A DNA stretch of 64,000 nucleotides from Paramecium octaurelia (lineage: Eukaryota; Ciliophora; Oligohymenophorea; Peniculida; Parameciidae). The notes under the pieces were generated by a model. It was given only the letters and a program-made list of their open reading frames with translations. It had not been told where the DNA came from and made no database searches. Within the stretch, counting starts at the first letter, position 1; each line of letters starts with the position of its first letter. The translations under genes were made by a program, and so were the position numbers. Location: NCBI GenBank assembly GCA_905182995.1, contig CAJJDP010000021.1, positions 438,648-502,647 of the forward strand. The letters are read 5' to 3'. This document shows positions 50,730-64,000 of the stretch, piece after piece.

Positions 50730-51902
50730 ATGAAATTTTTATTTTTCGTTTCCTTCATCGTGACTCTATCGTATGCACAAAAGGGCTTAGCATTTTGTGA
50801 TGAATACATAGAGTATGATATCTCATTTTATGGCAAATTTATTTCCAATGTAAAACTTTCAAACACAACAGATGCTATTCTAGCTGATTACAGAGTTATG
50901 ATCATTGATGATGAACTTAATGTATTAAGCTCAGTTTCTATTCCTAAAATGAACAACTTTACTTGTGGTTGGATTTTTACTCCCATTTCAGGATATTTTT
51001 TCATCGGTTGTCAAAAGAGTGGAGAGTCTCCATACTTAGTTGCATACAAAAGCATAAATTAGACTCACTATTCAAAATTTGGGGATATTGTGTAATTCCC
51101 TATTGTTAATTAAACCTTGATCAAAATAACAGGGACAGATAATACAATATTTACAGTTTAATCTACAAAAGTCACATTATTTACATTAGTAATGTCAGCA
51201 GCAGATTGGAGTATTAAAACTACTTAGAATGTGTTTGATAAAAATTATTTCAGTCGAACATCTGAAATCAATATTACTGACATCACTTTTTTGCCATTCG
51301 CTTAAGACAATATGAAATACCTTAAAATTATGGTTACGGAATTCTCTCTTGGATCGTTTTGGATCGATGCTCTTATAAAAAATAATATTGTATCCCCGTT
51401 TAGAACTGGTAATATTTTTCCCAACCTTTCATGGACTAAGTATCAATCCGTGACAATTCATTCAACTACTTCAAATGTTTCAATGATCTCAATGACATAC
51501 TTTAGTACATATAATAGTCCTATGTCCTTCAAAGCAGTTTTTAATTCTGTTACTTCAACAACATTAACTACAAATTTGGTTTACACTGATTAGACCGGTT
51601 GGCAATCATAAATCGCTCCTGTCAAATCTGGAAATGTAGAAGCAATTATGTTTAGGAATACTTAAAAATAGGGCACATTATTTATCTATAATGCAGTAAT
51701 AGCTCCAGCCGTATCTGATAGTTAAGACGAAGTTGAAACACAATTAAATGCGCCCACTTATGATCCTGTAGATAAATTAACATCACCTCCATAAGATTAT
51801 TCTATCTTCTATTTTAATTCTGGTTATAGAGTAGTGCATAGCATCGAAAATAACAAGTTACAAAGTTGTGACCTTTACAATTATAAATTATAAAAGGAAT
51901 GA
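50730..51902 (+). CDS. Secreted protein, unknown, 390 residues
   Basis: Intronless; ATG 50730, TGA 51900. It begins with a clear signal peptide (MKFLFFVSFIVTLSYAQKG). The rest is Ser/Thr/Asn-rich with beta-strand character and many N-x-S/T sites (VKLSNTTDAIL, HSTTSNVSMISMTYF). There are few Cys and no membrane anchor at the C-terminus, so export or vacuolar delivery is expected. This style is common for ciliate secreted or surface proteins, but no domain is recognised. Confidence 0.72.
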
Positions 51903-52178
51903 TAAATAATAATCAAATATACAGAAACCTATATTATTATAATAAGATGATCTTTTAGTATGGTTGATTTTGGGTTCCTATTTACTTCATTTTTTATTAC
52001 TCTTTCCAGAGACAAATAAAGCAGATTATTGTCATGTGCTCTTTCTTTGTTTTGAACTAATTCCTATCATTAATTTTTCTGTGTTTCTTTGAATAATTTT
52101 TGTTTATTAAGATACATTGATATTTCTATATAATTATTCTAAAGAATTTAAAATTAAAACTTATTATAATTTATATCA

Positions 52179-55100
52179 TCATTATAATGTTTATTGTACA
52201 TCAGATCGTTTAACACTAAAAAGTCTCGATGAAGCAGTTGGTGTCGAAATAATTGAATTTTTAATACTAAAATTTTGTTTAAAAATTACGATCTATTCTT
52301 TATTTAATTTTTTGAAACTTATAAAAGGTATTTTCTTAATTTTGCTATATTTTATTGTAATCTTTGTTTTCTTCTGCTATATTCATTTAGTAGACTTTGA
52401 AATTTATTGGAACTTTTTTCCATTTTCATGTATTAAAACATCAAGAATAAATAGTTAATTACAATAAATTTATATTTAATAATATAAATTGAAGTAATAT
52501 TAGAAATAAACTGATAAGACAGCATAATAAACAGGGCTATTATAATAATCTAAAGCAATATAGACTGAGAATTATTGCTTTCAGTTTCATTCTCATATTT
52601 AATTGCTGCTAAAAAAATAGAGAATGAACATATATATCCAGCTTTTAAATCTAATCGATTAAGGTTAGACAAGATATATGGTTTTTTTTGTAATGCCAGT
52701 TTTGAATAATATAATAAAGTCAACCCAATTAAAGAGGCTTTTAAAGTTATTCGAGTTTCAAAATAGGTTAAAAAAAGTATGATAATTGCCTTTTTGCTCA
52801 ATTTTATTTATTCCCAATAATATCTTGTTGATTAGTATTCATTAAATAGATAACAAATATGAGGTCTCAATTTTGATTTATTTAAGAAATTCCGCTTTAA
52901 GTACATTAAAAAAAATAATAGTAAAGGAATTATGAATCCAAAAATCATTAATCCAGGAAATACTAGATACAAAATCCATAGCTGATGATTTTAAGTATAG
53001 AATAATCTAGTTAAATCTCCCTAAATATATTATAAATGCGAGATTTCCCTCACTGAAATCAAAGAGCATAAACTAAAAACTAATTATAATCACATATTAC
53101 ATATTAATAATTCCTGCAAAATTGAAAATATAAAGACAAAGTAAAGTATTTGAAACAATACTAAACTTAAATTCGTTCTTTGTAACTTTGGAAAAGAGGA
53201 AGTATCCAATAATGATAATACAAAATTACCATAGGATTAATACTAAAATAACAATTACTTTAAAATAGATCAACTCAACATTTTCGATTTCAGACAAGTA
53301 ACAGTCTAAATTATTTGCCAATGAATAGGATGTATTACTTGCTTGGTTTATAAAATCAAACGAAAATTAAAAGTTGATATTGAATGTAAGTATTACTGAA
53401 AAAATCCACAAATAATTTAAGAACATTTTTACAAATATACTTTAAAGATCTAGTGTAATTATTTTCTATACCTTGATTTAATTTAAATAAGATTCTACTA
53501 AATCTTTCCCTAATTTTGAGATATAAAAATAGTTCATTAGATTTTTCAATACTTCTTAAAGTTATAACAATTGAAAAAATTGTCCTAGCATAAAATATAA
53601 ATATACCAGAGAATATTAAAAAAGACAGGAAGTATACTATCTTGAATGCCAAAACATTTTAAACAATCTGTCTTAGACTAAATCTTAAAATGTTTTCCAA
53701 ATCCCCTAATATTGTGGATATCACATTCTTCACACAATGCACCAACATGGCCTTCACTGCAACTATTGTCTCCAACTCTCCATCCACCTCCACAATTATT
53801 TAAATTTTTAAAACATAAAGCTGAGTAATCTGATAAATAGTTTGGTCTCCAATATCCATTTTTTAATTAAATGGCATTTGATGTAATTTCTAAGAATTTT
53901 TCTTTATCGAATATTGAACATTTTATCGAATCATAAGTAACTGAATAAAATCTCTAAATTGGTTGGCACTTCTAACACCCAGAGTCAACATAAAATTCGC
54001 CTAATTAGCATTTATAACTTTTAGATTGAATATAATATTATAAATAATTTTACTATTGTCCTGCTTAACAACTTATTTAGATCTCTAAATATTTATAATC
54101 TTTATTATAAGGATCAAGTTAAAATGTTAACGAAGTTAAATCAAAGCCTGTTTAGTTAATATTAAATTCCAACATGTCGCTTTTTAAAAATCTCTTTTCA
54201 TTTGTTTAGTTCAGCATCACAATATAGCTCATCAAAGTGCAACTTGAATTAAAAGAGTTCAAAATCATTTCATTAAAACTATTCTTAAAAATTAAGGCTA
54301 ATTCGCTAATTTATAATATTGTTTAAGACAATCTTGGCAGGATGAGGCTAAACTCTGATATAGCTTGATTACTTGGAATCATAAGATACTTTGTAATTAT
54401 TATCTTTTCTTATTCAATAGTAGTATACGGTTTGATATTAAGAATCTTTGTTTAAGGTTGTTCAGAATTTAAAATTTTAGAGGGCATCTCAAATGAATTT
54501 ATAAACAAAGCCATATGAGTTGGATATTCTACTACATTAGCCCCCTATATAGATGCCTTATTAAAGATGAGCTAATTTTGAATTGAATTCTCAAGATTTA
54601 AATTACTATTCGATTTTAAATAAATTCCTCCCCCTTCTGTTGCTTTGTTTGATATTATAAAACTGTGTTTGATCGAAAATAGATTGCTCTTCAAATCAAA
54701 ATATATTGCTCCACCTTCATATTTGGCAGTGTTTAAGATCATCTTGCAGGATTTTAAGTTGATTGGTACTTAGAAGGAAGAAATTGCAATTCCTCTACTG
54801 CCTTCATTTTGTATAATATTTGAATTCTACAATTGAACTACATTGGATAGCTCATTTGAAGTTGCGAACTTTAAACATCCGTATTCCTGTGCAAAGTTCT
54901 AATGACAATGAAAATCTTAAATTTTTATCATCTAAAATAAATCTAAATCAAAAGAGATTAAACCATCGCTGCATAAAGTGCAATTATTTTTAATTATATA
55001 TACTTAATTGAAGTGAAACGAACTTTTATTTGATGTGCTTGATATATATATTAGCGATTCTTATTTTTATGATTACCTTTAGATGGCTTAAAAAAGGTCA

Positions 55101-58100
55101 TATATTGAATAATTTATCATATTGGTAGTTGAGACAATCTAAAATTAATTGCACCCTATACTTTAAAAAAAATAGTTTGAAAATTAAATACTTATGTCAT
55201 TAACTAAATAATTTGTTTAATTTGTTATTCTTAATTTTTAGATAATCGTTTTAGATTTTAAATCAGCTTGCTAAATTATCTTCACTAAAGTAAAAGAATA
55301 AAATGACTATATTTATGTTATCAACAATTCCTATAATTCTAAGATTGGCGGATTAACAAATATCATAATAGATGAAATATAAAATCCTTCAAATATTACA
55401 TTCTTGAATGAGGCTGAACAACTCTCAATGTATATTAAAGCATTGTCACTGCTTGAAATATCTGATTATTCGGCTATGCTTAAGACTCCTACTTTTGTAA
55501 AATAGCGTTACCATGCTTTTTCATCTTAAGATACTTTGATATTCTTAAGAAATACTTTATTATTTTAAACAATTTTCTTAGAAAATTCAATTAAAAGGAT
55601 TTAATGTATCAATGAAAGGCAATTCTAAATCTAGATGTTTTATAAATGAATAGTATTTTAAATATTAGAAGATTAAATTGTTAGTATTGAGGAAGACATT
55701 CTGTTTATAATATCATAAAATGTTGAATTAAGGATTTCAAGATCAAGGAGACTATTTTATGAATATATGCTGATGCAACCTGAACTATTTGTAATTTAGT
55801 TTAAATCACTCTAAAGGTTACTTGCTGTTATTTTCATAAGTCTCACTGATCCTTAAAGTTGTGTGATAATCTCAAAAATTGCACTTTTAAATGCATGTAT
55901 ATTATAAAATTGACAATTTTCACACGTAAAATTAGATGCTATTATCTTAGCTGCTCCTCCAATATTTTTTATAAATAGAATTTGAGATATAAATGAATTT
56001 ATTTATTCTTAATCTATTAAATTGTCCACTTCTAAATCATAATACTTTTATAATATTTCAGAAGACAAAATATTATGATTGGACACACTATAATTATGAA
56101 ACATCAAATTAAAGGAATTTATGTAAATAAAAGAATTAGATGAATTTGTTAAACCATTTTGGCTTGATGATAAATTAAATATTTCAACAATGCTTCTCTA
56201 TGAATTAATATATATTAATGATGAGTAAGCTAATAATGTATCATCTATTTATGAATGAAAAATGTTTTCTAAAAATTAAATATTACAAATAGTAATATCT
56301 ATATTTCTTTCCGAATCTATAGATAATAGGGAAAAGAATCTTGATGATTATAAGTGTAATTATAAATTTCCTTTGAAAATAATATCTATAATTTCTATTT
56401 TAGTATTAACTGAAATGAGTTACAGTTATTTTGGAGATAAATCTAAAATTGATTCATCAATTGTAAATTAATTTACAATCTATACATGTGTAAGTTTAAA
56501 AGTAGAAAAGTCTACTACTTTCATTAATTTATTTTTATTCATCATTTAGCTGTTGCAATTTTAACTTAATTGTACTTTATATTGTTAATCTTGTTGTTCA
56601 TATCTAATATTCTGAATAAGAATTGTGTTACTTTCGTAGATATAAAAGATGAAAATATTGTTTAAATTATGGATTTAAATATCTGATGAAGTAAATTGAA
56701 GGCATTTTATAATAAATAAGAATGAACTAGAATCAGAGCTATACAAACTTTTCATTTCCTCAAATTATAAATTTGAGATTTTCAAAAATAGATTACTTGA
56801 CTCTTGGTCTGAGTAAATTTTTAATAAATTTGAGTTCCTAATTTAAATTTATTTACTAACAAAATTAAAAATATTAATTGAAACATTTGAATTAAAATCT
56901 TCTTCAATAATCGAAATCAAATGAGACTCTTAGATATTATTATCTAATAATGATAGGTATTATATTGAAAAGTTATAATTTTATGTAATTAAACTTGAAG
57001 TATGTAGTTCATTTGAATATAATCTTATGTCAATCATTGATAAAATTGCATAGTTAAAGCAATTCACAAAACTTGAGAATTCAAATTAACTCGCCTTTAT
57101 TGTTACATTCTGAAAAGATACTTAACTTAATTGATCAATGGGGGGTTTGATAAAAAATATTGATGAATTTTAAAACTTACAATCCTCAATAAAGAGATTT
57201 TGAACTTGCAAAATAATTTTATTATTGGTTAATTAAAATAATTTAGAATTTGTCAAAATGCAATCTTTTATTATTAATCTATTAATTTTAATTACTCCAC
57301 TAATTTGTGAATTACTTAAGCTTAGAAAGGATGAATTCATTAATATTGAGTTAAGTATTGAAACATTATTAAATTCTACTTGACCAAATGTTTCAATTTA
57401 AAATTGAGATTCAGAATTTTGTATGTTACTATCATAAATTGTATAATTATTTAATTTCAGATCTGTCTAAGTTTAATTATTTAGAATAATAAAGTCATCG
57501 TTGGCATTTCGCTTTTAAACGATGTTGCTAATAATTAAAGTGTCAATATTTAAAATATGTATAGGTGCAGATGTAGAAAAAATTAAATCTATTTCTGAGG
57601 TTAATATAAATTAAACGCTTTTGAGTGAAAATATTTTAGTTTAAACTTTCTAATCTAACAATATAACAGCAACCTTACATGGTGTTGGACTTGTAAAAAT
57701 AAATTTGATAATTAAAGTATCTATTCCAATTTAGTTTAAATAGTTTATTTTAAATGATAATTCCCAGAATGAATCACTCAATTCACAATAATCATAACTG
57801 ATTTCATATAAAAAAGTAGATGAGCATTGTTCATCAAAACAATACCTTGCTATCTAATTATCTAGATCTAATTAAATATTTGGATCAGATACTGCTTTTA
57901 AACATCTTTTTGTATATATCAAATTATCATTATTCAATTAAAAATTAGGTTAGAAGGTCTAGGTAATAACATAGATAAATTACATATATTTCGTTTTTTG
58001 ATCTAACTTGGCATGCTTAACATAAATAAGGGCACCCAGAGCAAGAACCATCTATTTAATCTCTAATTGGCTGATAATAGTAATTCAAAGGGCAATGGCT

Positions 58101-60767
58101 GCATAAAAAACCTTAGTGATAATCATATTCACATGATAAACAATCGGAATCACAATATTTTACACAAACAAACTCTATGAGTTTAAATCCATCTAGACAT
58201 TCAACTATTTATTCTTACATATCTGTAGTTAATTATGATTGAGGATAAAAATAGTGATTGGGCAAAAATCTATTGATGAAACTTTAGATTCGTTAAATCC
58301 AGCCATCCTATAGTGAATGTGAGCCTTCTATAGCTATTTTTGCTCCTACTGTTTTTATTGGATCTGTTTAATAGCAACCTCCATTCCTCATTGAAGCTGT
58401 ATATCCAATATCACAAACAACACATTTGACTGTAGATTCAAGAGTCAAAAGACATTGCAAACAATTAAGTAAGTATTTTTGGCAATTCATAATTTCAGAA
58501 GATAATTTAAAATCATCAATCATGGATAAAGTGCAAATTTCTTTACTGTCCTTTACAAAAGATCTTTAACAATTTTGCAATTATGGATGCTAATTGAAAC
58601 ATAGCTGTTTGTCGAAATCATAAATATAATTTTCTTCACACAAAGCACAACCAATAATTATTTCATGATCCTGGTCAAGAAATTCAAAGCCTCTGTATAA
58701 TGTGGAAATGCTTATATCGTTCTTCACATATTGAAAGCAATATTTGCAAAATTTAATATTGCAAACTTCACATTTTCTCCTCAATGTTAAGTATAATGGA
58801 GGAATGCAATACTCCAATCGATCTTATGATTACGAAGTACATACTCCTTCAATTTATATGTAGCCAAAGTAACACTCTAAGCAAGTATTTCCAAATAGAG
58901 TATACAAGCATTTTAAACAGTTTTTAAGTAGACCTAAGCAAAAATAATTTAAAGAAGGAAGTGAAATTTCTGATTCTTCTATATTATATTCATTTTGAAT
59001 AAAAGTGTAGGTTTTATTACAACTTTTACAATAAATTGCATCATTTCCATCAAAAAGGAAATAAGTAGGTGACCAATCTGTAAATATTTTTTCAACAGAT
59101 CCATTCAAATTTAAATACAAAATTCTATCACATAATGGATTCTATATCCACCCTTTAGGATTTTATACACATTCTAAGCAAGTTACTAAATTCTCCCGTA
59201 TAATTGATGGGCTATATCATATTGTTAAAGAATACCATTTAAAGCAACTATCAGAATATTCAAAGTATCCATACTAACAACTTTATTTCTTTTCTGCATT
59301 TTGAACTATTTCTAAACTATGATCCTGGTATGACTAACAATTTTAATCATCTATAGTATTATATGGACAAACACAAGCTTTGAATTAGGCTAAGTAAATC
59401 CTCTGTGATCCTTTTTTACAGGATAGACAATTATCTTTGTTTGGACCCTCGCAATCCTCACAAGAGTAATGACAATTTTATTGGTTAACTTAAATATAGC
59501 AATTGTAAAACTTAAAGTTTCGAAGTTATATATTCAAATAATTAGTTTAAGATAACAAGTTATTCCCATATTAAAGTTTAAATTAAGTTTGCTTAAATTA
59601 AAATACCTTAATTTAGAAAGGATAATCATAAACTTAATGCCCTTCCAAAAATTAAATTTGGATTTTCAATTAATCTTCCTTAACTTAAACATAAACTTAA
59701 TGCCAAAGAAATATTGAATGAGAAATCTCAAATTCTTTTTTGATCAAAAATGGATTATCAGAAAAATCAATTGTTACTTATGGAAATGTGTAGCTGTAGG
59801 TTGTTACGATGATTTAATTCCTAGAGGAAATCTTATAAGATAAAGAAAATGGTGCTAAATTTTAATCTGCTAAAGAATTTTGAAAATTGGATGTTAAGAC
59901 TAATACTTAATAAATAAATTCTGCCTATGACTTTATTATTTCAGTAATTTTAATCCATCCAGATAAAATAAAAGAATTACAGTTTATATTTTCCGACACA
60001 AACACCAAATTTTACAATTAACTAATATCAACATTACCTATTTCAGATTAAGAATTTTCTTAACATAGACAATTTTAATATAATTGAAAAAATTCTTGTT
60101 ATATTTATTAATAGTTCTCTAAAGCTAAGATATCTACAATTTCAAATTCATATAAAACAAGTTTACCTGGAAAATATGAAATTTTAGTCCCTTGGTCTAT
60201 AAATGAGATTTTTGATTAACCTACTATCATGCTACCACCAAAGGTCAGCAATATATTATTATCATTAAAAGGCCACTTTATTTATAAATATGATTGGAGT
60301 ATTATCTCCTGTTAATGCATCAAAATTAGTTCAAATTTTGATTATAATGGCCATTGCACAATCATTAAGAAATACCATACATTCTCATATTCAAAAAAAT
60401 CAATATCCTTACTAAATTAATGTTGTTCCTCATTATTATCAATAAATGCAATTATTTTCGTTATTTTTTTTTATTCATAATTTAAGCATTCATAATATAT
60501 CAGACTTAATGACTCAGTATTTTTTTCAGATGCACTGTGCATGAACAAGCAATTGCTGTCAAATTGCCCGGTAATTCCAACTTAGGGTATGTTAGTTAAG
60601 GGATTATATTTCGACCACAATCCATATCGAAATCCATTTGTTAATGTAAAATCCTTTTCTGACAGTATTATAGATTACCTGCTGACTTAGTAGGATGAAT
60701 CTAATTCTTTAATTTTAATGCCTCTTAAGGTTAATAGCAAGGATAACAAATAGATATAAAGAAACAT
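52179..60767 (-). CDS. Giant Cys-rich surface protein with C-terminal membrane segments
   Basis: Minus strand from ATG 60767 to TGA 52179, ~8.6 kb. It starts with a signal peptide (MFLYIYLLSLLLTLRGI), then a ~450-residue lectin/LamG-like part. Cys-rich repeats of furin/TNFR type follow (CEDCEGPNKDNCLSCKKGS, CEVCNIKFCKYCFQY, CSGCPYLCQACQ), then a long Asn/Ser/Leu-rich region suggesting a beta-helix. Near the C-terminus is an EGF-like CSEGHVGALCEECD, followed by several membrane helices (VYFLSFLIFSGIFIFYA) and a cytoplasmic tail (KMEKSSNKFQSLLNEYSRRK). Introns verified: 59212-59235 and 52267-52289; the middle (54-58 kb) was not fully resolved, so other introns and its integrity are inferred. 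Such proteins are a large ciliate surface family of unknown role. Confidence 0.72.
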
Positions 60768-61514
60768 TATAATTCTTAAACAAAAAATTAAAATATAAAC
60801 ATTCAAATATTGAGAAATCAGCATTTAATTATGTCCAAGTTAGGAAAAACCAAAAGTGTCTATCTTATTATAAGAGGAAGTTATAAAATTACTAGATTAA
60901 ATAGTTTAAAATTAGTTGTATATTTGAACATAAGGGTGCGATATCATTAGTTTGATTTAAACTTTTATAATATTCATTTTTTTATTTCATTAACGCACAC
61001 CTCACCAATAATCTCGGACATTGTAGAGTTTATTTTTTAATTACACATGGATTCAAAGTCAACTCCATTCATTCCAATCTACATTAATGTTGCAAATTAG
61101 TAATCCTTTTTGTTATTGAATTTTTGTCGTTCTTATTATTATTTCTCCTAATTTCCCTAATTTGTTTAATTGTGTTTATTTTCACTTTGTTTAGTTTTAG
61201 ATTCTTTTTCATCTTTACTTTACTAAAACATTGAATGTAAATTATTTTTATAATTAATATATTTTATCATGATTCGTATAAATAATAAAATTAGTAATAC
61301 ATTATTTTAAAAACTCATTTATTTATTAAAAATATTATAATTGTATTAAATATAAAAATATTCCACAAAAATTCGACTAAACATTTTAGTTTTTGTGTAA
61401 AAATTATAGTCCTAATATTTATACTGATAGTGAATACAATATCATTTATCCTATTTTTGATCTATTACTTTGAATGTATCATTTAATAAATATAAATAAT
61501 TTGTATTTTGAGGG
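60768..61514. other. Intergenic between divergent genes; weak plus-strand frame
   Basis: 747 bp. From ATG 61053 a TGA-free plus-strand frame of about 125 codons starts reasonably (MDSKSTPFIPIYINVANQQ) but soon becomes Phe/Leu/Ile-rich like translated AT-rich spacer, so I do not call it a gene. A less AT-rich patch near 60985-61025 (minus strand reads MSEIIGEVCVNEIKK then TGA) is equally doubtful. It should contain promoters of both flanking large genes. Confidence 0.35.
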
Positions 61515-64000
61515 ATGAATTAAGGATTTCCTGAAATCAGTAACAATGATGCAAAGGAAAGTCTATAAAAGATTTTTTTAAAGATAAAGAATAGGAGATA
61601 TATTCGTTCTGTTTTTATTCTTAATGATCTTAGACCTATTATGGATGGATTGGACGATTAAGATAAGCAAAAAATAATTGAATATATGTCGGTAGAATTC
61701 AGAGATGAAGAATTTCTTAAGCAAAGTGGATATGTGGAACGACCAGATAACAAATAATTGTATTATAAAGCAAGGAGAGAGAAGGATAAATAACTTATAT
61801 TTTAACAACTCAGAGATCCTCAGTTTAATATCGATAATGAAATTCATGAGTTGATTTCAAAAAATGAGTCAATAACATGCAGATTAGAAGATAAGATCTT
61901 TGATTTACTAGATCTAAATGAATTTAGATTAGGCAAAATATTCATTCCATAAATTGAGCTACTTTAGATTTTGATTTCCTTTTTCTTCCATCCTATTATA
62001 TAGGATACACATTATCTTTTAGAGTAAATTGTTGGCTCATAATTAACACCACAAATATATTAATTTTAATATTATTTAGAAACAATATAAAATTCTAATT
62101 AGGATTCATATAAACAAATAGTCTAAACATTATAAAATAGATAACTACATTTGATATCCAGAGAAAATTTTGAAAGGGCTATTTCAGAAATGAAGGATTT
62201 CAAAATTTTTGCTATTGTTAATTCTCTTATTGAAGATCATTAAGCCTTTCGATAACTTTTAGTTTAAAAATTTTGTAATTTGCTGAATTGTACTCAATAA
62301 TAATTGAATGTTGAATCAATATTATCTCATATCCTAAATATTGAAAATATTAATGAAGAGATTGAAGTGTTGTACTTTAGTATAATATTTTATTTTTGGA
62401 TGAAATATCTTACTAAATATGATATAGAACAAGGGTTTTCTGACCTAAAATCAATCGACATAGGGTCAGAAGAAGATACTATAGAGAGCAGAGAACAAAC
62501 GATGCAAGTTATAATTTAAGAATAAGTTAAATCTAAAGATGATTAAATATTACAACATTTTGTTTATTTAATATTTTACTTTTCAAAAGAATAGAGTTTA
62601 ATCAATTACTAGGAATACTTAAGCTACAAGAAATAAAGGTTAGAATTACAAAAAAAGATTAATTAAAATTCTTCTGAATTATCATTTTAAATTTTATAAG
62701 ATCTTTCATAGCTATAATATTGTTAATTAATAAATATTTAAGGATTGAGGGATTAAATCAAATTTTTTTGGATTACTTAAATAAATTCTGAACTATTTGA
62801 AATTATTAATATCATACTTACATAAGAACAAACTCTAAATTTATTTTAAGCAACTATCTTATTGGAAGAAAAATTCAAAGTAATTAAATCAAAAAATAAA
62901 AATTTGATTATATAAAATATTTTAATGCTATTGCCTTAAAGCTTGTCAAATGTTGAGAAAAAATAAAATATTCTATTAATAACATTATATTTAAAATAGA
63001 ATTTTCTTAATAGACAAGCTTAGGATTTGATTTAGGAGATATTCTTCAACAATACAAATACAAATAAAAATGAAAATGAATTCATACAATTTTGTGAACG
63101 TTTTTATGAATTGGATGAAGAGTAATATCAAATTTGGTTAGAAAGTGTTCAGTTTTTTTAAATTTTTAAAATAACACCTAAATGTTTAAGACATAAAAAA
63201 ACCCATAAACAATTTCCAACAAATTAATAAATAGCAATAGAACAATTCAGTTTTTCAGTTCCAGAAGACACAAATGATTAATTAAAGCTAGCCATTAGTA
63301 ATTGGGTTAAATGTATGAACGCAAATACTACATATGATCTATTTTATTATTTTTTTGATAGCTTAAAAAGGGGGGAATCTGTAAATCTTCTAGTTTAACT
63401 TATTAATGAAGAAATATTTAATCAATAATCTAAATATGGATTTTTCAATAGCAAAGCTCTTTTTTAGATTTTTTATAATAATTCAAATTAAGAATTAAAA
63501 TTTTTGTTGCTTAAGTACTATTCAAAGTATTATCCTGTGCCCTTGATTTATTAAGCTTCTGAATTTCAGAGTATATAAAATTTGGAAAGTCTTTATGAAA
63601 TAAATGACAAATTGTATTATTTGATGCAAAAAAGTATTAATATAATCAATTTGTCGTTAAGTAAGAGTTAAAGTAAAATTGGTAAAACTGAATTGATTAA
63701 TAACATTTTCTATAAAATGTAAAAGTTTGAAATCGGAGATAATTGTTTAATTAATGAAAACACAATAGATTTAATGTTCGATTTCGAATTTAATGGTACA
63801 AGAAAGTTTATGATTGCAGATACTCATGGATATATTCCACCTGAAATATTAATAAAAGTATTACCACTCTTTCAAATTTGTATAATTCAAATAGACTCAG
63901 AAGATGAATTGCAAGAAAATATCCAATCTATTAAGTCCCTTGAAATTTTTAATTCCCACAAGATTTGCATTATAATTCGAAATTCAAAAAAAAATTAAAT
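61515..64000 (+). CDS. Large GTPase-like protein (VLIG-type?), 3' end outside window
   Basis: Single open frame from ATG 61515 to the window edge (more than 825 residues) with no TGA. Most of it is helical and Gln/Asn-rich (IFLKIKNRRYIRSVFILNDL, LIFQQLRDPQFNIDNEIHEL). Near the end comes a P-loop-like SKSQSKIGKTELINNIF followed ~45 residues later by KFMIADTHGYIPPEI, which resembles a G3 (DxxG) motif, then ICIIQIDSEDEL. The order and spacing suggest a very large GTPase of the VLIG/URGCP type, but the first Gly of GxxxxGK[S/T] is absent, so nucleotide binding is uncertain. The N-terminal region is not recognised. Confidence 0.6.

Noticed and set aside
52117-52458. Plus-strand 113-codon frame rich in Leu/Ile/Phe
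   Set aside because: It lies antisense to the cytoplasmic tail of the giant minus-strand surface protein, which continues naturally to TGA at 52179.

Overview
This is protein-rich, AT-rich nuclear DNA from a ciliate, most like a Paramecium macronuclear chromosome. Three things point there. (1) Conserved genes (VPS26, PI4-kinase, condensin CAP-H, eL8, eL18, eS17, Sec7, CSN6) read through many TAA and TAG codons in glutamine-like positions and end only at TGA. (2) Introns are tiny: about 74 were placed by hand, nearly all 20-31 nt, starting GT(A) and ending TAG, CAG or AAG. (3) Genes are packed on both strands with gaps often under 100 bp. A standard-code ORF search cuts nearly every gene into pieces, so the models here come from reading with TGA as the only stop and splicing by eye. 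For almost every spliced model the exon total is an exact multiple of three. The species is not certain; 3' splice sites ending AAG are unusually frequent for Paramecium tetraurelia.

Layout. 1-10.9 kb: end of an unknown gene, SulP/SLC26 anion transporter, secreted alpha-amylase, RING-H2 protein, multi-pass membrane protein, PGPG-repeat (SHIPPO/ODF3-like) cytoskeletal protein, TLDc protein, four-helix membrane protein. 10.9-25.9 kb: unknown protein, DHHC-family protein with a DVHS motif, BAH-PHD protein, ArfGAP, condensin kleisin CAP-H, coiled-coil protein, small membrane protein, retromer VPS26, coiled-coil protein, decayed methyltransferase locus, unknown protein. 25.9-35.1 kb: CSN6-like MPN protein, GSK3-like kinase with altered catalytic motifs, type I membrane protein, ankyrin-Sec7 protein, coiled-coil protein, ribosomal eS17, AGC kinase. 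35.6-39.7 kb: large multi-pass membrane protein locus with several in-frame TGA codons; it contains a 1,338-bp exact direct duplication around a single N, which looks like a scaffold-join artefact. 39.8-50.2 kb: ribosomal eL8, unknown protein, PI4-kinase, unknown protein, Tim-type chaperone, cyclic-nucleotide-gated-type K+ channel, ribosomal eL18, MORN-repeat protein. 50.7-64 kb: secreted protein, a giant Cys-rich surface protein on the minus strand (about 8.6 kb), and a large GTPase-like gene running off the right edge.

Functionally it is ordinary eukaryotic housekeeping and cell-surface content: membrane traffic (VPS26, ArfGAP, Sec7, PI4K), signalling (two kinases, a CNG-type channel), translation, chromosome structure and cilia/cortex proteins. 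There is no operon logic; neighbours look unrelated. I saw no tRNA, rRNA, CRISPR array or transposon. The points most worth a second look are the in-frame TGA codons in two loci, the likely pseudoenzymes (DVHS palmitoyltransferase-like, GSK3-like kinase, Sec7 without its glutamic finger), the AAG splice acceptors and the assembly duplication.
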